Source: Unio delphinus
Lineage: Eukaryota > Mollusca > Bivalvia > Unionida > Unionidae
DNA: 64,000 nucleotides
Direction of reading: 5' to 3'
NCBI GenBank assembly: GCA_029339505.1
Contig: JAQISU010000166.1
Span: 4,144,501 to 4,208,500 of the forward strand
This document shows positions 51,961-64,000 of this stretch, in pieces; within the stretch, counting starts at the first letter, position 1; each line of letters begins with the position of its first letter. The translations under genes and the position numbers were made by a program. The notes under the pieces were generated by a model that did no database searches, had not been told where the DNA came from, and saw only the letters and a program-made list of their open reading frames with translations.

Positions 51961-52100
51961 AAAATGATGATGAGGAGAAGGAGAAAGACGAGAAGAAACA
52001 GAAGAAGGATGTTGGAGAGAAAGAGGAAAAGAATAATGTAAGAGAGAATATAAGAAATTGGTTTAGAAAAAGAAGAAATTAGAAGAATCCAGAGATCATT
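51890..52100. repeat. GA-rich low-complexity tract
   Basis: Purine-rich sequence (GAAGAA, GAGGAG, AGAAGAAG). It yields long pyrimidine-strand frames without meaning. Confidence 0.8.
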
Positions 52101-52910
52101 TTCAGGGCCACTCATATGCCTCGAAAAGATTTGCTTTCTTCTCTAAAATATATTTTTTAGTCGTTTGTATAACTGCTTGTGAATTGTTTGTGATTGTATA
52201 TTGTATATTGTCTGTGTTATATAAGTATATGTCTATGTCCCACTGTTGGTCCCGATTGCGGTCAGCCCGGTGCACACATGTTCCTACAATGGTTGCAACA
52301 TTGTCACCAATATTCAGTACCGTGACGTCACTACACATGTTCCATTCCTATTGTCCTTAAACAACAACGCCACTTTCCTTGTCAGTATACAGACCCAATA
52401 TTCCCTATGTTAAATTTCTATTACCCGTATATGTGCCCTAAGTGATCTGAAAATTCTTGTCTGTATACGTGCCGAAGTGGCGGTCTGTGATGTATTTTCC
52501 CACTGTTCGTATAGCCCCCATATACTACTAATGTAACACATTTTACTAATCAGGTCACAGTGTAATATGAATTCTGCTATCCACATTACATGACAATGAG
52601 ATTTGAATGTCGTAGGCCAGAAATGTGGACAATATGGAACAAACGTGAACGAGATTGACTTACGGGAGCTTTACAGTTCAATGGTACAGGTTGAAATAAT
52701 ACACGGCACACACGCAAAAATGCAATATATGTAACAATGCACTCGTGAGCCAGATAATACGGCGAAACATAAAACCAAAGCAAAGCAGGCTACGGTGTAA
52801 CATAAAAAAAGTGTTTTCCAAGTCAAGCAAATTAAAAATGATAAGGTAGACGGTCCTCATAGATAGAGATCTAAACTAGGGATTATAATGCGATTAAATT
52901 AGACTCTATA
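52101..52910. other. No gene recognised
   Basis: No motif-bearing frame and no clear repeat. Confidence 0.5.
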
Positions 52911-53196
52911 TGAGGCTTCGAGTGGCCGAGTGGTCTAAAGCGCTTTCCGTTACAGATCACTGCCATCTCACATCTCAACGCCATTTTTCAGCACACGATA
53001 GGCTATACATGGCAGCCATTATTAATGGTGGAGGAAGAACCCGGGGAAAACCGCGGAAAGAACCACCGACCACGAGAAGCTTCTGACAAGCTTTCTCACA
53101 TACCCACATTGGCCGAATCTGAGACTCGAACCCACGCAGAGGTGAGATGACAGTGATCCGTAACGGAGAGCGCTTTAGCGTCACTCGGGCCCCCAA
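52911..53196. mobile_element. SINE family B fold-back pair
   Basis: A 5' head on the + strand (52911-52978, GAGTGGCCGAGTGGTCTAAAGCGC) is joined directly to a nearly full copy on the - strand that ends in the same head at about 53196 (GCGCTTTAGCG...GGGCCC). The two heads are inverted and could form a ~65-bp stem. The body matches 25561-25805. Confidence 0.75.
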
Positions 53197-53199
53197 AAT

Positions 53200-53485
53200 A
53201 CATTATGTAACTACAATGCTAATACATTATGTCATTACAATGCTAATACATTAAGTCACTATAAAAATGATACATAATTTCACTACAATATCAATAATAT
53301 AATACTCATACAATGTCTTTACAATACTAATAAATTATGTCATTATAATACTATTACATTATATCACTACAATACTAAAACAATATGTCACTGCAAGAAA
53401 AATACGTGATGTCACTTCAATGCTAATACATTATGTCAGTACAATACTAATACGTTATGTCACTACAATACTAATACAAAATGTG
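53200..53485. repeat. ~25-bp tandem repeat
   Basis: About 11 diverged copies of CTACAATACTAATACATTATGTCA. Confidence 0.85.
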
Positions 53486-53910
53486 AACTCAACCATGTTC
53501 ATTATTGTGTCTAACATTTTCCTCCTAAATTACTGATTTCCTGTTGAAAGAGTCAACTCGAAAGGAAACAACAATTACAACAATTATAACAAGCACAACA
53601 TAAATAGTACAAAGACCTTTGTTAAAGTAATCTGGTGGTCAGTCTGTTGAAATTAGCCCAATACATCATTATACGTACAGTGACCCCTCAACCACAACCT
53701 GTCATAACTGACAAAAAATGATCGATCTTTGGCGCTGCATCATATCTCAAGGTACTTATTGTATCCATTATTATCTATGATTTAATCTAACTTTTCATGC
53801 ATGAATAAGTGATTAATTCACGTTTCTCATTTTTCTCCCATTTCGATACTTTGAAAGTGAACAAGAACACTTGCTTAACATTAAAGTTTATTTCCCATTC
53901 AATCCGTAAT
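53486..53910. other. No gene recognised
   Basis: AT-rich spacer between two tandem arrays. Confidence 0.5.
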
Positions 53911-54470
53911 TTGAGTGAACATAATGTCAGTCAATTCGTATGAGTCGACATATCGATTGAATGAACATAATGTCAATCAATTCGTATGAGTCGAAATATC
54001 GATTTGAATGAACATAATGTCAATCAATTCGTATGAGTCGAAATATCGATTTGAATGAACATAATGTCAGTCAATTCGTATGAGTCGACATATCGATTGA
54101 TTGAACATAATGTCAGTCAATTCGTATGAGTCGAAATATCGATTGAATGAACATAATGTCAGTCAATTCGTATGAGTCGACATATCGATTGATTGAACAT
54201 AATGTCAGTCAATTCGTATGAGTCGAAATATCGATTGAATGAACATAATGTCAGTCAATTAGTATGAGTCGAAATATCGATTGAATGAACATAATGTTAG
54301 TCAATTCGATGAGACGAAATATCGATTGAATGAACATAATGTCAGTCCATTGGCATGAGTCGAAATATCGATTGAATGAACATAAGGTCAGTCAATTCGT
54401 ACGAGTCGAAATATCGATTTGAATGAACATAATGTCAATCAATTCGTATCAGTCGAAATATCGATTTTAT
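53911..54470. repeat. ~46-bp tandem repeat, 12 copies
   Basis: Copies contain GAATGAACATAATGTCAGTC, AATTCGTATGAGTCGAAATA and TCGAT. Small variants (GACATATCGATTG and GAAATATCGATTTG) alternate, showing higher-order duplication. Confidence 0.9.
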
Positions 54471-54747
54471 TTGAAAGACTGCGTATCTTAATTAAAGAAA
54501 TCGGATGTAAATTTTCGCTTGAAAAACTATACTGAGTAAAATCATTATCGGAAAGAGAACGAAAACGTTAATTTCAATTCTCCAGATATCTACCTCAAGA
54601 GTGAGCATTCTCTTTTATCTCAGTTTTCTTTCCATTTTATGGTGCTATTCGTATTACACATTCTTGACTTTCCATCCATACGATCTGAACGGTTCTTTAC
54701 TTTTTATGGTGCTATTCGTATCATGCATTCTTGATTTTCCTTCTTTG

Positions 54748-55050
54748 ACCGCTCCGGTGGGCTAGTGGTTAGAGTGTTCGCCACAGAAGCTGGAGGTCGT
54801 GGGTTCGATCCCCAGCCGAGTCATGCCAAACACTTACAAAAATTGTACTGAGAGCTGCCTCGCTTGGCGATACGCATTAGGAGGTTAGTGTTAGGACTGG
54901 TCGGCCTGGTATCAGGATAATGTGACTGGGTGGGAAAGCGTGCTACATGTCTGTGGCATAATGCCCCAGTTCTCGACATCACTATAAACTGCCTCACTGC
55001 AGACATCGTAACGATATGACTGAAAAGCTACGTTAAAAATCCAAATTACA
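54748..55050 (+). mobile_element. SINE family A, + strand
   Basis: Head GACCGCTCCGGTGGGCTAGTGGTTAGAGTG, B box GGTTCGATCCC, then GTTAGTGTTAGGACTGGTCG and ATGACTGAAAAGCTACG. A near-complete copy without a CA tail. Confidence 0.8.
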
Positions 55051-55183
55051 CTCGAAATTCCTTCCATACGATGTGCAAGATTCTTTACGTTTACGTTTTA
55101 TGGTGCTCTTCGAAACACGCATTCTTTTCTCTTTTTTTCCATATGATCTGAACGGTTCTTTACTTTTTATCAAAATACTTATA

Positions 55184-55740
<557 letters not shown>

Positions 55741-56014
55741 ATAGCAAAATGACATCAATTGCAGCAGTCATATTAAAAAAAAAGGTGCTTTCATTTTATG
55801 CCCTTAATACAAACAAGATGTTTTCTTCAACCAATGACTAGACTAAAAATATTTGCATATTGGTAAAGTTTTCATAACTGTAAATCTTAGGCAAGACAAG
55901 GTAAGATTAGACGAAGACTTAACGTTAATCGCAAAACATTTCTATTTTGTATTTATTTGACGTTCTATTATGTAACAATAGACCTCAGACAACTAAGATC
56001 TGGAAATTTCAAAT

Positions 56015-56137
56015 AAGACGACATTCTGCATGTATACGGCATGATGCCCCAGTGCTAGACATCACTATAAACTGCCACATTGCAGACATCATAGCGATAT
56101 GACTGAAACATTGTTAAGCTACGTTAAAAATCCAAAA

Positions 56138-56197
<60 letters not shown>
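56015..56197 (+). mobile_element. SINE family A, 3' part with CA tail
   Basis: Carries only the 3' half: ATGATGCCCCAGTGCTAGACATCACTATAAACTGCC-type words, ATGACTGAAACATTGTTAAG, then (CA)n to 56197. It is 5'-truncated. Confidence 0.8.
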
Positions 56198-56200
<3 letters not shown>

Positions 56201-56334
56201 ATACGATGAAATTGTTGATATAAAACGCACTCCCAAGACTCAACGGAACTAAGTTCGAAACATATCCGTGCTCAGAAAAGGAGTCCGGCTGTTAAATATA
56301 ATGAATACATAGTGTTTGTCTGTGATATTACGAT

Positions 56335-56725
56335 ATGTTGTAGCGGTCCATACCTTTCCTTGTTACAAATTTATCGCAGTGTTATAAAGTTGTTATAATG
56401 GTCCAGATATTTCCTTGTTACAAAGCTATTGCAGTGTTGTAAAGGTGTTGTAATGGTTCATACATTTCCTTGTTACAAAGCTATCGTAGTGTTGTATAGG
56501 TGTTGTAATGGTCCATACGTTTCCTTGTTACAAAACTATCGCAGTGTTGTAAAGGTGTTGTAATTGTCCATACATTTCCTTGTTACAAAGCTATCTCAGT
56601 GTTGTAAAGGTGTTGTAATGGTCCATACATTTCCTTGTTACAACACTACTGCAGTGTTGTAAAGATGTTGTAATGGTCCATACCATTACTTGTTACAAAA
56701 CTATTTCAGTGTTGTAATATTCCAA
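56335..56725. repeat. ~56-bp tandem repeat, 7 copies
   Basis: Unit with GGTCCATACATTTCCTTGTTACAAA, then CTATCGCAGTGTTGTAAAGG. Confidence 0.9.
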
Positions 56726-56807
56726 CACTTGCGATTCAAAAACGTCGCATTAAAGCAATATTTGTGTTTCTTTTTCATGTTTGCAACTGCCTTCTCATTT
56801 TTAATTT

Positions 56808-57137
56808 TTAATTTTGTATAAATGTTAATACTGAAATAAAAACTGAAAACCAGTCAGAATTAAAATGAGTGAAATGATAGATACATAAATAAACACTAAT
56901 TGTAATTGCAGATAGTTAATTTTGTAAAAATGTTAATACTGAAATAAAAACTGAAAACCAGTCAGAATTAAAATTAGTGAAATGATAGATACATAAATAA
57001 ACACTAATTGTAATTGCAGATAGTTAATTTTGTATAAATGTTAATACTGAAACAAAAGCTGAAAACCAGTCAGAATTAAAATTAGTGAAATGATAGATAC
57101 ATAAATAAACACTAATTGTAATTGCAGATAGTTACGA
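56808..57137. repeat. 107-bp tandem repeat, three copies
   Basis: Three nearly identical 107-bp units beginning TTAATTTTGTATAAATGTTA and ending ATTGCAGATAG. Confidence 0.9.
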
Positions 57138-59803
57138 AAAAAAAATGATTATGAACTACTCATCTTCGCTCTTCGTGTTTTCTAATAATTTTCGTTTGAT
57201 TACCATAGATAATTTTGTTTACTATTTAGCTCCTACCATCATTTGGTGATTGTAATTAGTAATAAATCAACAGAAACATAACTATATGGCTGATCACTAA
57301 AAATGCACACCGCTGTGTTGTCAAACCTTATAATTTTTACCTGGAGAAAATTCATTGATCGTAGAAGATAATATTAATGAGCCTTAAGTTTTTTATCACC
57401 GGATTTTTGTAAACCTCTATTCTTTCCTTTTATAATAACGGCTAAATTTGACAATTATGTATAAAGTTAAGCATAACAAATAAATATTTCAGACTCATGC
57501 CCACTTTAAAAGGGGGCGTGTATCAATTTAATTCTTAATGCGAGTCTTAAATTTATTCTTTATGTTCACGCTTCTATGTAAAGGTTTGGTTTAAAGATAG
57601 TAATTACAACTCGAAAGCAATTTACTGTCAAATAAAACCAAAGGAAAGATTAATGATTAAACTCAGATAACAGATTAAGAATCTTTGATCTTTCGTTGTC
57701 CTAACTGTAAATTCATTATCGTTTGGAATTCGAATAAGCTAACTGTAATCGATTTTAAGGTCAAAGGTCATTATATAGCTATTTATCCGACTTCAGTAAA
57801 TATTTTACGCGGAGTTGTCATGTTGAAAGTTGGGTCAGAGTAGCGTATATTTGCAAGCTAAGGTCTATCTAGGGGATGTTTGGCAAGACAGTTTAATTGT
57901 GTGTCTATACATATATTCAAACAAATACCACAGTTAAATGAAAATCTTAAGATTTTCCAGAGGCTTTGAGTTCATTAATTGCTTTTAAGCTAACATGGAA
58001 TAATTATTGATCGACACTCGTTACAAAAATTTCCCAATTTAGTGAAAATTAGTTTTGTAATTCGGTGAAAATAGTTCATATGATGTGAGTATCTCAACAT
58101 GTTTATGTTGATTGTGGAACAAGTTTTCGTAAAAAATGCAAACAGCAATCTTTAAGAAATTATTTTGACGCATGGTAGCTTTTATTTGGAATAACATAGC
58201 ATTAAATAGTTTTAGAAGCATTAAATAAACATTACTAATGAAGAATTCGACTCGTGAAGTAACAAAGGCAACCATCATCCATTGGATATAGACTCTGTAC
58301 GAAGAGCTAAGAAACGCATGCAAAATTTGCATTGGTTGAAATTATTCTAGGAAAACGAGGATAAAAACATGCCAAAGAATTCTGATTTTTTTATTGATAA
58401 GGAAATTATGCTTACACTTTTTTCTTTGTTTTGTGCTAAACGTTAAGATTATTTATTCTATTCTATCACAATTTATACTTTTATTCTTGTTGTTCTTTCT
58501 TATCTAACTGCTTTTGTTTTTCTTCCATTCTTTTCTGAATTTGAAGCTTCCTTAAGTCCCGTTCCATTTTTTATTCTAATTTTAATTCTTTTACTTTTCG
58601 ATCAGAGTCTGATACAGACTTACTTATCGAAACCTAAGCCTTTCTATCCAAAACATTCTTTTCTACCAATACTGAACTAAAATATTTCTTATTTCTTGTT
58701 TCGTTTAGAAATCTTTCGCTTCGCAAATATCGTATTTTCTGGCAAGTTGAATTAATTCATAATTTTTTCCTGGGTAGGAGTTTAAAGAAAGATTTCCACT
58801 TTTGACGACATTTTAGATAAAAGCGTGTCGATCTCACTTCAGATTTGTTATAAAAGATACTAAGGGAAGTCAATTTTTTTAAAACAAAGTTTTCTGAAAT
58901 ATTTTATATGAAATTCAAATATCCCGGACTAGAGCCCATATGTTTGTTACGTATTTAGGCTATAATGAACAGTAACACAGAACAATTTAAAACAACAAGC
59001 TTTGTGAAATTTAACCAATAATTTATTACCCTGGAAAAAGATTGTAAAATGAAAAAAAAACTTGCAGTTCTCATACTCAAATCCAAAACTAATCAAAGAA
59101 TAATACACGAATAAAATTACAAACGTATTAGTAATGAAATTTTCTATTTTATTCCAGTTCAGGTCCTATTCGAAAATCCAAGATGGAAGTCTATGACGTA
59201 TGCTGAAGTCTGTTTTAGCTTATATACAGTTCCTAGTTGAAATACAATATTTAACACTCTGGTGTTGAAAATAAGAATAAAATTGTGATAAACTGTCTTT
59301 GTCCAATAATTATGTATGAGCACATCAAATATTTCCAGATCTACGAATTAATCCTTTAAACTCCGAATGCAGTGAAGAAAAGTTAACATGGATTTTAAAA
59401 CTGGCTACAACAAAAGAAAATGACCTAACGTCAGATATAACAACCCAAAATTAACTATATTTCACTAAACACAGATTATGTCGTATTCTAATTCGCAGTT
59501 GTTGGGTTTTTTAAAATTTATTTATTTATTTTTCTTTTTACAAAATCCCCAAACTGCGAAATCTAGAAAAATGGGGAAGGAGTCATGTGATCATTTATAA
59601 CAGATAATCCTAGCATGACCCTGACGAAAACCAATCGTTTTAAAATAAATATAAAACCTGTAAACGTGGTTTCCACTAACATTGAATCAAGGCCAGGATC
59701 TAGGTCAACATTACTTGTTTACCAAAGAATAATTCAGACCAACAGATCTTCGGAAAAAACATCATCTCTAGTTAATAAATTTACATTACAATAACATGTA
59801 ATC
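57138..59803. other. No gene recognised
   Basis: A long AT-rich stretch. The only frame near 100 codons (58039-58332, -) has no recognisable features, and no repeats stand out. Confidence 0.5.
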
Positions 59804-60012
59804 AGAGGCGTAGCTAGGGGGTGGGGGGGGGGGGGCAGGGGGTACATATGTCCCCGGGCGCCATACTAGTGGGGGCGCCAAAATGGGGTTTGAAATAGGT
59901 TGTAACGGGTAATGGTGATTTTATTGATGAAAAAAAATGGGTTTCAGAGTTGAGGGGTGGGGGTGGGAATGAATATAGTCCCCGGGCGCCAAACACTCTA
60001 GCTACGCCTCTG
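59804..60012. mobile_element. hAT MITE, 209 bp
   Basis: Terminal inverted repeats CAGAGGCGTAGCTAG and CTAGCTACGCCTCTG are flanked by an exact 8-bp duplication CATGTAAT (59796-59803 and 60013-60020), the hallmark of hAT transposition. The inside has a G-rich run and two CCCCGGGCGCCA words. Non-autonomous. Confidence 0.92.
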
Positions 60013-60177
60013 CATGTAATAAAACATATGAAAAAGAATTTAAAACGCAAACAATATTAAATTCAAAGAAATATATAACAAATGAGATATACATAACAAT
60101 AGTCATATAAATGATTATTTGTGCCAAATGTTACACATTGATACCGGAAGATTTTTTAACAAAAATTATTTTGTAGT

Positions 60178-60665
60178 TGTTCCAACGCAATTGCAGAAAT
60201 TTTGTCACGAGCAGCACAAACAACGACAGCTATGTCAAAGTTAAGACCCGACTGGAGAGACAAGAATATCTGTCTGAAAATTATGATCAAACTGTTGAGA
60301 GCACTAGTCATCTCAGTCCTTTTATATTCATGTGAGGTCTGAACCCTGACAGTATAATTACAACGAAGAATCCAGGCACTTGAAATGAGATGCTATAGAA
60401 TCATCCTTGGCATCTCTTACATGGACCACATCACAAAAGAAGACGTGCTTAACACCTTCACGAACAAAGTAGGCCATTATGAAGACCTCCTCACCACCGT
60501 CAAAAAGAGAAAGTTGAAATGGTATGACCATGCTACTAGAGCAAACAGTCTATCCAGGGTGGCAGAAGGAGAGGTAGACAGAGAAAAATGTGGAGTGACA
60601 ACATCACAGAATGGACCATGAAAGGTTTTGCGGAAACACAGTCATTGGCACATGATCGATTGGTA
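60178..60665 (+). pseudogene. LINE ORF2 C-terminal fragment, copy 2
   Basis: Longer copy of the element seen at 43960. It contains AQTTTAMSKL, a DKNICLKIMIKLLRALVIS-like stretch, EMRCYRIILGISYMDHITKEDVLN, and GHYEDLLTTVKKRKLKWYDHATRA. Stops (for example in place of the Trp after SCEV) and deletions mark it as dead. Confidence 0.8.
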
Positions 60666-61599
60666 CATATATTTGTAAACATACATTGATTCCGCAACAA
60701 AGTTTTACCTACTAAATAACTAACATTGGTCAAATTTAAAACAATATTTAATAGTACCATAAAGGAGTAGCAAGCGGTGCTTTGTTAATTAATTAGATCA
60801 TGTGTAGGGTTTACAGGACTACGCATGGAGGGCATGCTTACTAATTTGGAATATTTTAAAAAAAATAAAAAAAATAATTGTATCCAATAGATTGCCATTG
60901 GATAAAAAAATGATAGGTAAATTCCTGTCCTTGTCCACTGTACATTTTGTTTAATTTAAAATATCTTATATCATTAATGAACCATATTGAAAGTAAATAT
61001 TTTTCCATTATTGGTTCAAGAATTGATCTGTCATCGACCATAATGGCTTTTATCTGTATGTTAAACCTCTTGTAAACTCCTTATGTGTCACATATATATT
61101 TGTCCTTCCCTGTAAGAAAATATAAATTTCCCTATAGAAAAGTAGGTCAAATACTGCGCAATACCTATGAAAAAAGTATAATAATTTGTCATGTTGATCT
61201 GAAATACTGTTGTAAGTAATGACTGGTGTAAGATATCCCGACTCAGCTATAATCAAGTTCTAGTCATGTTTGCTCTTTAATTAGCCAGTGTCAGATATTA
61301 TAAGCTTTCTCTGTATTTTAGAGCGTTGTTGTTGTTGCTGTTGTTTTATTTCATTGTAATATAAATGCTTGCTGAAAATTTACCAACTCTCTGCCCCATA
61401 CCATCCCAAGCATAAAGGATAATCTTTAAAACTCCCAAAGAAATATTTTTTGTTGTTATTATTACTGATAAATTGGTATTGAACTAACAAATGGAGACTA
61501 AGAGGTTACCCGCAATCATTGGTTCTTATTACAGATACTAGTAATTCAAAAAAGACTTTATATGTACATCTTAATGAACATATTCAAGACTCATTCTTC
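60666..61599. other. No gene recognised
   Basis: AT-rich spacer with no motif-bearing frame. Confidence 0.5.
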
Positions 61600-62152
61600 T
61601 ATAACTTTGGTATTTTATACATTTCGGTATTGTCTTGTGTACATTTCGGTATTGTCTTGTGTACATTTCGGTGTTGTCTTGTGTACATTTCGGTATTGTC
61701 TTGTGTACATTTTGGTATTGTCGCGTCTACATTTTATTGTCTTATGTACATTTTGATATTGTCTTGTCTACATTTTGGTATTGGATTGCCTACATTTTGG
61801 TATTGTCTTATGTACATGTTGGTATTGTCTTGTCTACATTTTAGTATTGTCTTATGTACATTTTGGTATTGTCTTATGTACATTTTAGTATTGTCTTATG
61901 TACAGTTTGGTATTGTCTTATGTACAGTTTGGTGTTGTCTTATGTACATGTTGGTATTGTCTTATGAACATGTTGGTATTGTCTTATGTACATTTTAATA
62001 CTGTCTTATGTACATTATGGTATTGTCTTATGTACATTTTAATACTGTCTTATGTACATTTTGGTATTGTCTTATGTACATTATGGTATTGTCTTATGTA
62101 CATTATGGTATTGTCTTATGTACATTTTGGTATTGTCTTATGTACATTTTGT
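61600..62152. repeat. 22-bp minisatellite, ~24 copies
   Basis: Unit TATTGTCTTATGTACATTTTGG with variants (TTGTGTACATTTCGG at the left, ACAGTTTGG and ACATGTTGG inside). Variation increases towards the left end. Confidence 0.95.
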
Positions 62153-62602
62153 TCGGCTGGCTAAGTACGTCGAAGGCTGGTTGGTCTAGACAAGGTATGT
62201 CCAGACTAGGTACGTTTATAACTTTATTCATGGATGGACTTCTTACCATTTAGCCAATTATAATTAACTGATATGCAGCAACGACTAATATAACTAGCTG
62301 CAGAATTAAATATTGTTTCAAATTCAAGACTGAAAGGACAATTCGATTCGCCTAAAGGTTAACTGTTATTGATTTATTTTACGTATGATTTAAAAGTAAA
62401 GAAGGCTTCTCTCAGTGGTGATATAAAAATGATATTGGAATGTGATATATGTACCATACGTTGTTCATGTCATAGGTATTATGTTTTTCAGAAAATAGTT
62501 TTTAAATAATGTGATGTTGGCGTAGAAGTAAATTTCCCATATTTGACCAGAAGTTCAGACTTATATAAATCATTACACTGAAAACATTAACTATTGACAA
62601 AT

Positions 62603-62604
<2 letters not shown>

Positions 62605-62638
<34 letters not shown>

Positions 62639-62639
62639 A

Positions 62640-62685
<46 letters not shown>

Positions 62686-62912
62686 GTTGTTGTTGTTGTT
62701 GTTAGTAGTAGTAGTATAGTATTATCATTATTGTTTTTATTGTTATTATTATTGTTGTTATTATCATTATTGTAGTTTTTTGTTGTTGTTATAAGTATTA
62801 TTTTGTATTATCATTGTTGTTGTACTTATTATTTTTTAAAATTATTATTATTGTAATTATTTTCATTGTTATTATTATTATTATTATTATTATTTTATTA
62901 TTATTATTATTA

Positions 62913-62965
<53 letters not shown>

Positions 62966-62970
62966 GTCGC
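62605..62970. repeat. Trinucleotide tracts (GAT)n, (ATT)n, (GTT)n
   Basis: A compound of GAT (62605-62635), ATT (62640-62685), GTT/AGT, then a long ATT-rich segment to 62965. Confidence 0.95.
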
Positions 62971-64000
62971 GTGTTATTGTTGTTGTTAGTAGTAGTAGTG
63001 CTGGCTATATTACTATTTCCTTTAGACAGAACATGTAACAGTTTTAGTTTTCCAATGCAGATTGTATTACAGTGTTTCATGAGTGTTAGAGTCATTGTGT
63101 GAACTGTATACACGTTATAGGACTGAAAAGGACACGGAGGAGTGGGGCAGGAAAGATGAAATGCCATTAGGATAAAAACTTTATGACTTTGCAAATATTA
63201 ATTTAGCTGTGCCAGCCCTAAATTATTTCTCTTCAGATTGCAATCAAACTAAATAGTATCGGGCGACGTCTGTATGGACGCATTGTTAAAGGCCCGGATT
63301 TCAAAACCATTAACGATGGCATGTCAAAAAGATCCAAGATAACTCTTTTTTTCTACAGTGATGATCCCACGAGATTTGTTAAATTCATCTTAAAGATTTC
63401 ATTTGTCAATTCGATTGACCTTTGAAATGGTTGGAAATAGAGAAAGGCAAATTGCCTATGAGATAACAGTGGATCGGCGAAACGTTAACAATACCCGCAT
63501 TAATTGGATTTGTGATAAGACTAGACAGTGTAAACAGAAGTAAAATTATTTTTTAAAAAGAATTAATGAAACCTATCTTTGATATCTTCAAATACCTCCT
63601 TAAGACCTGTTTTATTACATGAGTCAGTTTAGAAGTCGCGTGCTCAAGGACAACACTTATATTCATTCAAAAAAGGAGTTTGTTTTTTTTAAAAATGATG
63701 ACAATGCGTGTTAACTGTGTCCCTTTACATGGCTGTGTTTTATAAATAATTAAGCGATAGGATTTCTAGTTTTATGTTTAATCTGCAATCTTTTTGGCAC
63801 ATGACTGTTGCTTTTATCGTTAAGATAAGGCGTTTTCTTACACACGAAGGTTAAAGTGATAATTTACAAATTTATTAACAGTAAGTAAGAGTTTCTTTTG
63901 GAGATTGGTTGACGATAAAGGATATTGACATAAAAGGATAGATAACAGGTTTTCTTCATGATGAAATACGCATTGGCCTTCATTAGACTTTAAATCTAGG
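62971..64000. other. Right edge, no gene recognised
   Basis: AT-rich sequence without motif-bearing frames or clear repeats. Confidence 0.5.

Overview
The window looks like animal nuclear DNA, most likely from a mollusc and perhaps a bivalve; that is an inference. It is AT-rich, packed with microsatellites and minisatellites, and carries tRNA-derived SINEs with CA tails, hAT elements, LINE tails, a Gypsy-type LTR element of Gmr1-like domain order and Maverick/Polinton-type DNA. No complete host gene was recognised.

The main object is a 16.1 kb integrated virus-like element at 1985-18085. It is bounded by 177-bp terminal inverted repeats that look identical by eye, and flanked by a short target-site duplication (ATGCA, extendable to TATGCAA). 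Its left block holds a packaging ATPase (-), a zinc-ribbon gene followed in the -1 frame by a phospholipase A2-like domain, a retroviral-type D,D35E integrase (+), a very large polymerase-like plus superfamily 1 helicase fusion (-), and a Cys-rich putative zinc protein (+). A 2.2 kb gene-poor centre follows, with three copies of a ~200-bp unit, fold-backs and six 34-bp AT-rich tandem repeats. The right block (10424-17850) is entirely on the + strand and looks like a virion module. It holds three unrecognised small genes, a putative core protein, a major capsid candidate, a hydrophobic minor virion protein with C-terminal repeats, an adenain-like protease, a spike-like gene with repeats, a membrane protein and a penton/minor-capsid-like protein. 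Integrase, capsid protease, ATPase and capsid genes are what Polintons and adintoviruses carry. The replication protein differs from the usual Polinton protein-primed PolB and resembles the polymerase-SF1 helicase fusions of transpovirons and some Polinton-like viruses.

The element looks young (matching ends) but is damaged or recoded: in-frame TAA codons in the integrase and capsid genes, two frame changes in the spike-like gene, and a frame change at a canonical slippery heptamer in front of the PLA2 domain.

The rest (18086-64000) is repeat-rich. A full-length LTR retrotransposon (29503-35879, - strand) has paired 1,546-bp LTRs, TSD TAATG, a tRNA-Leu primer site and an open gag-protease-integrase frame, but no reverse transcriptase. 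It sits inside a ~33-bp satellite. Downstream are at least six copies of one tRNA-derived SINE family, a second SINE family that includes a fold-back pair, two LINE 3' tails, a decayed GTF2IRD2-like hAT transposon (46130-48028), a decayed ordinary Polinton with PolB remnants (48896 to about 51960), a hAT MITE with an exact 8-bp TSD (59804-60012), and many tandem repeats.
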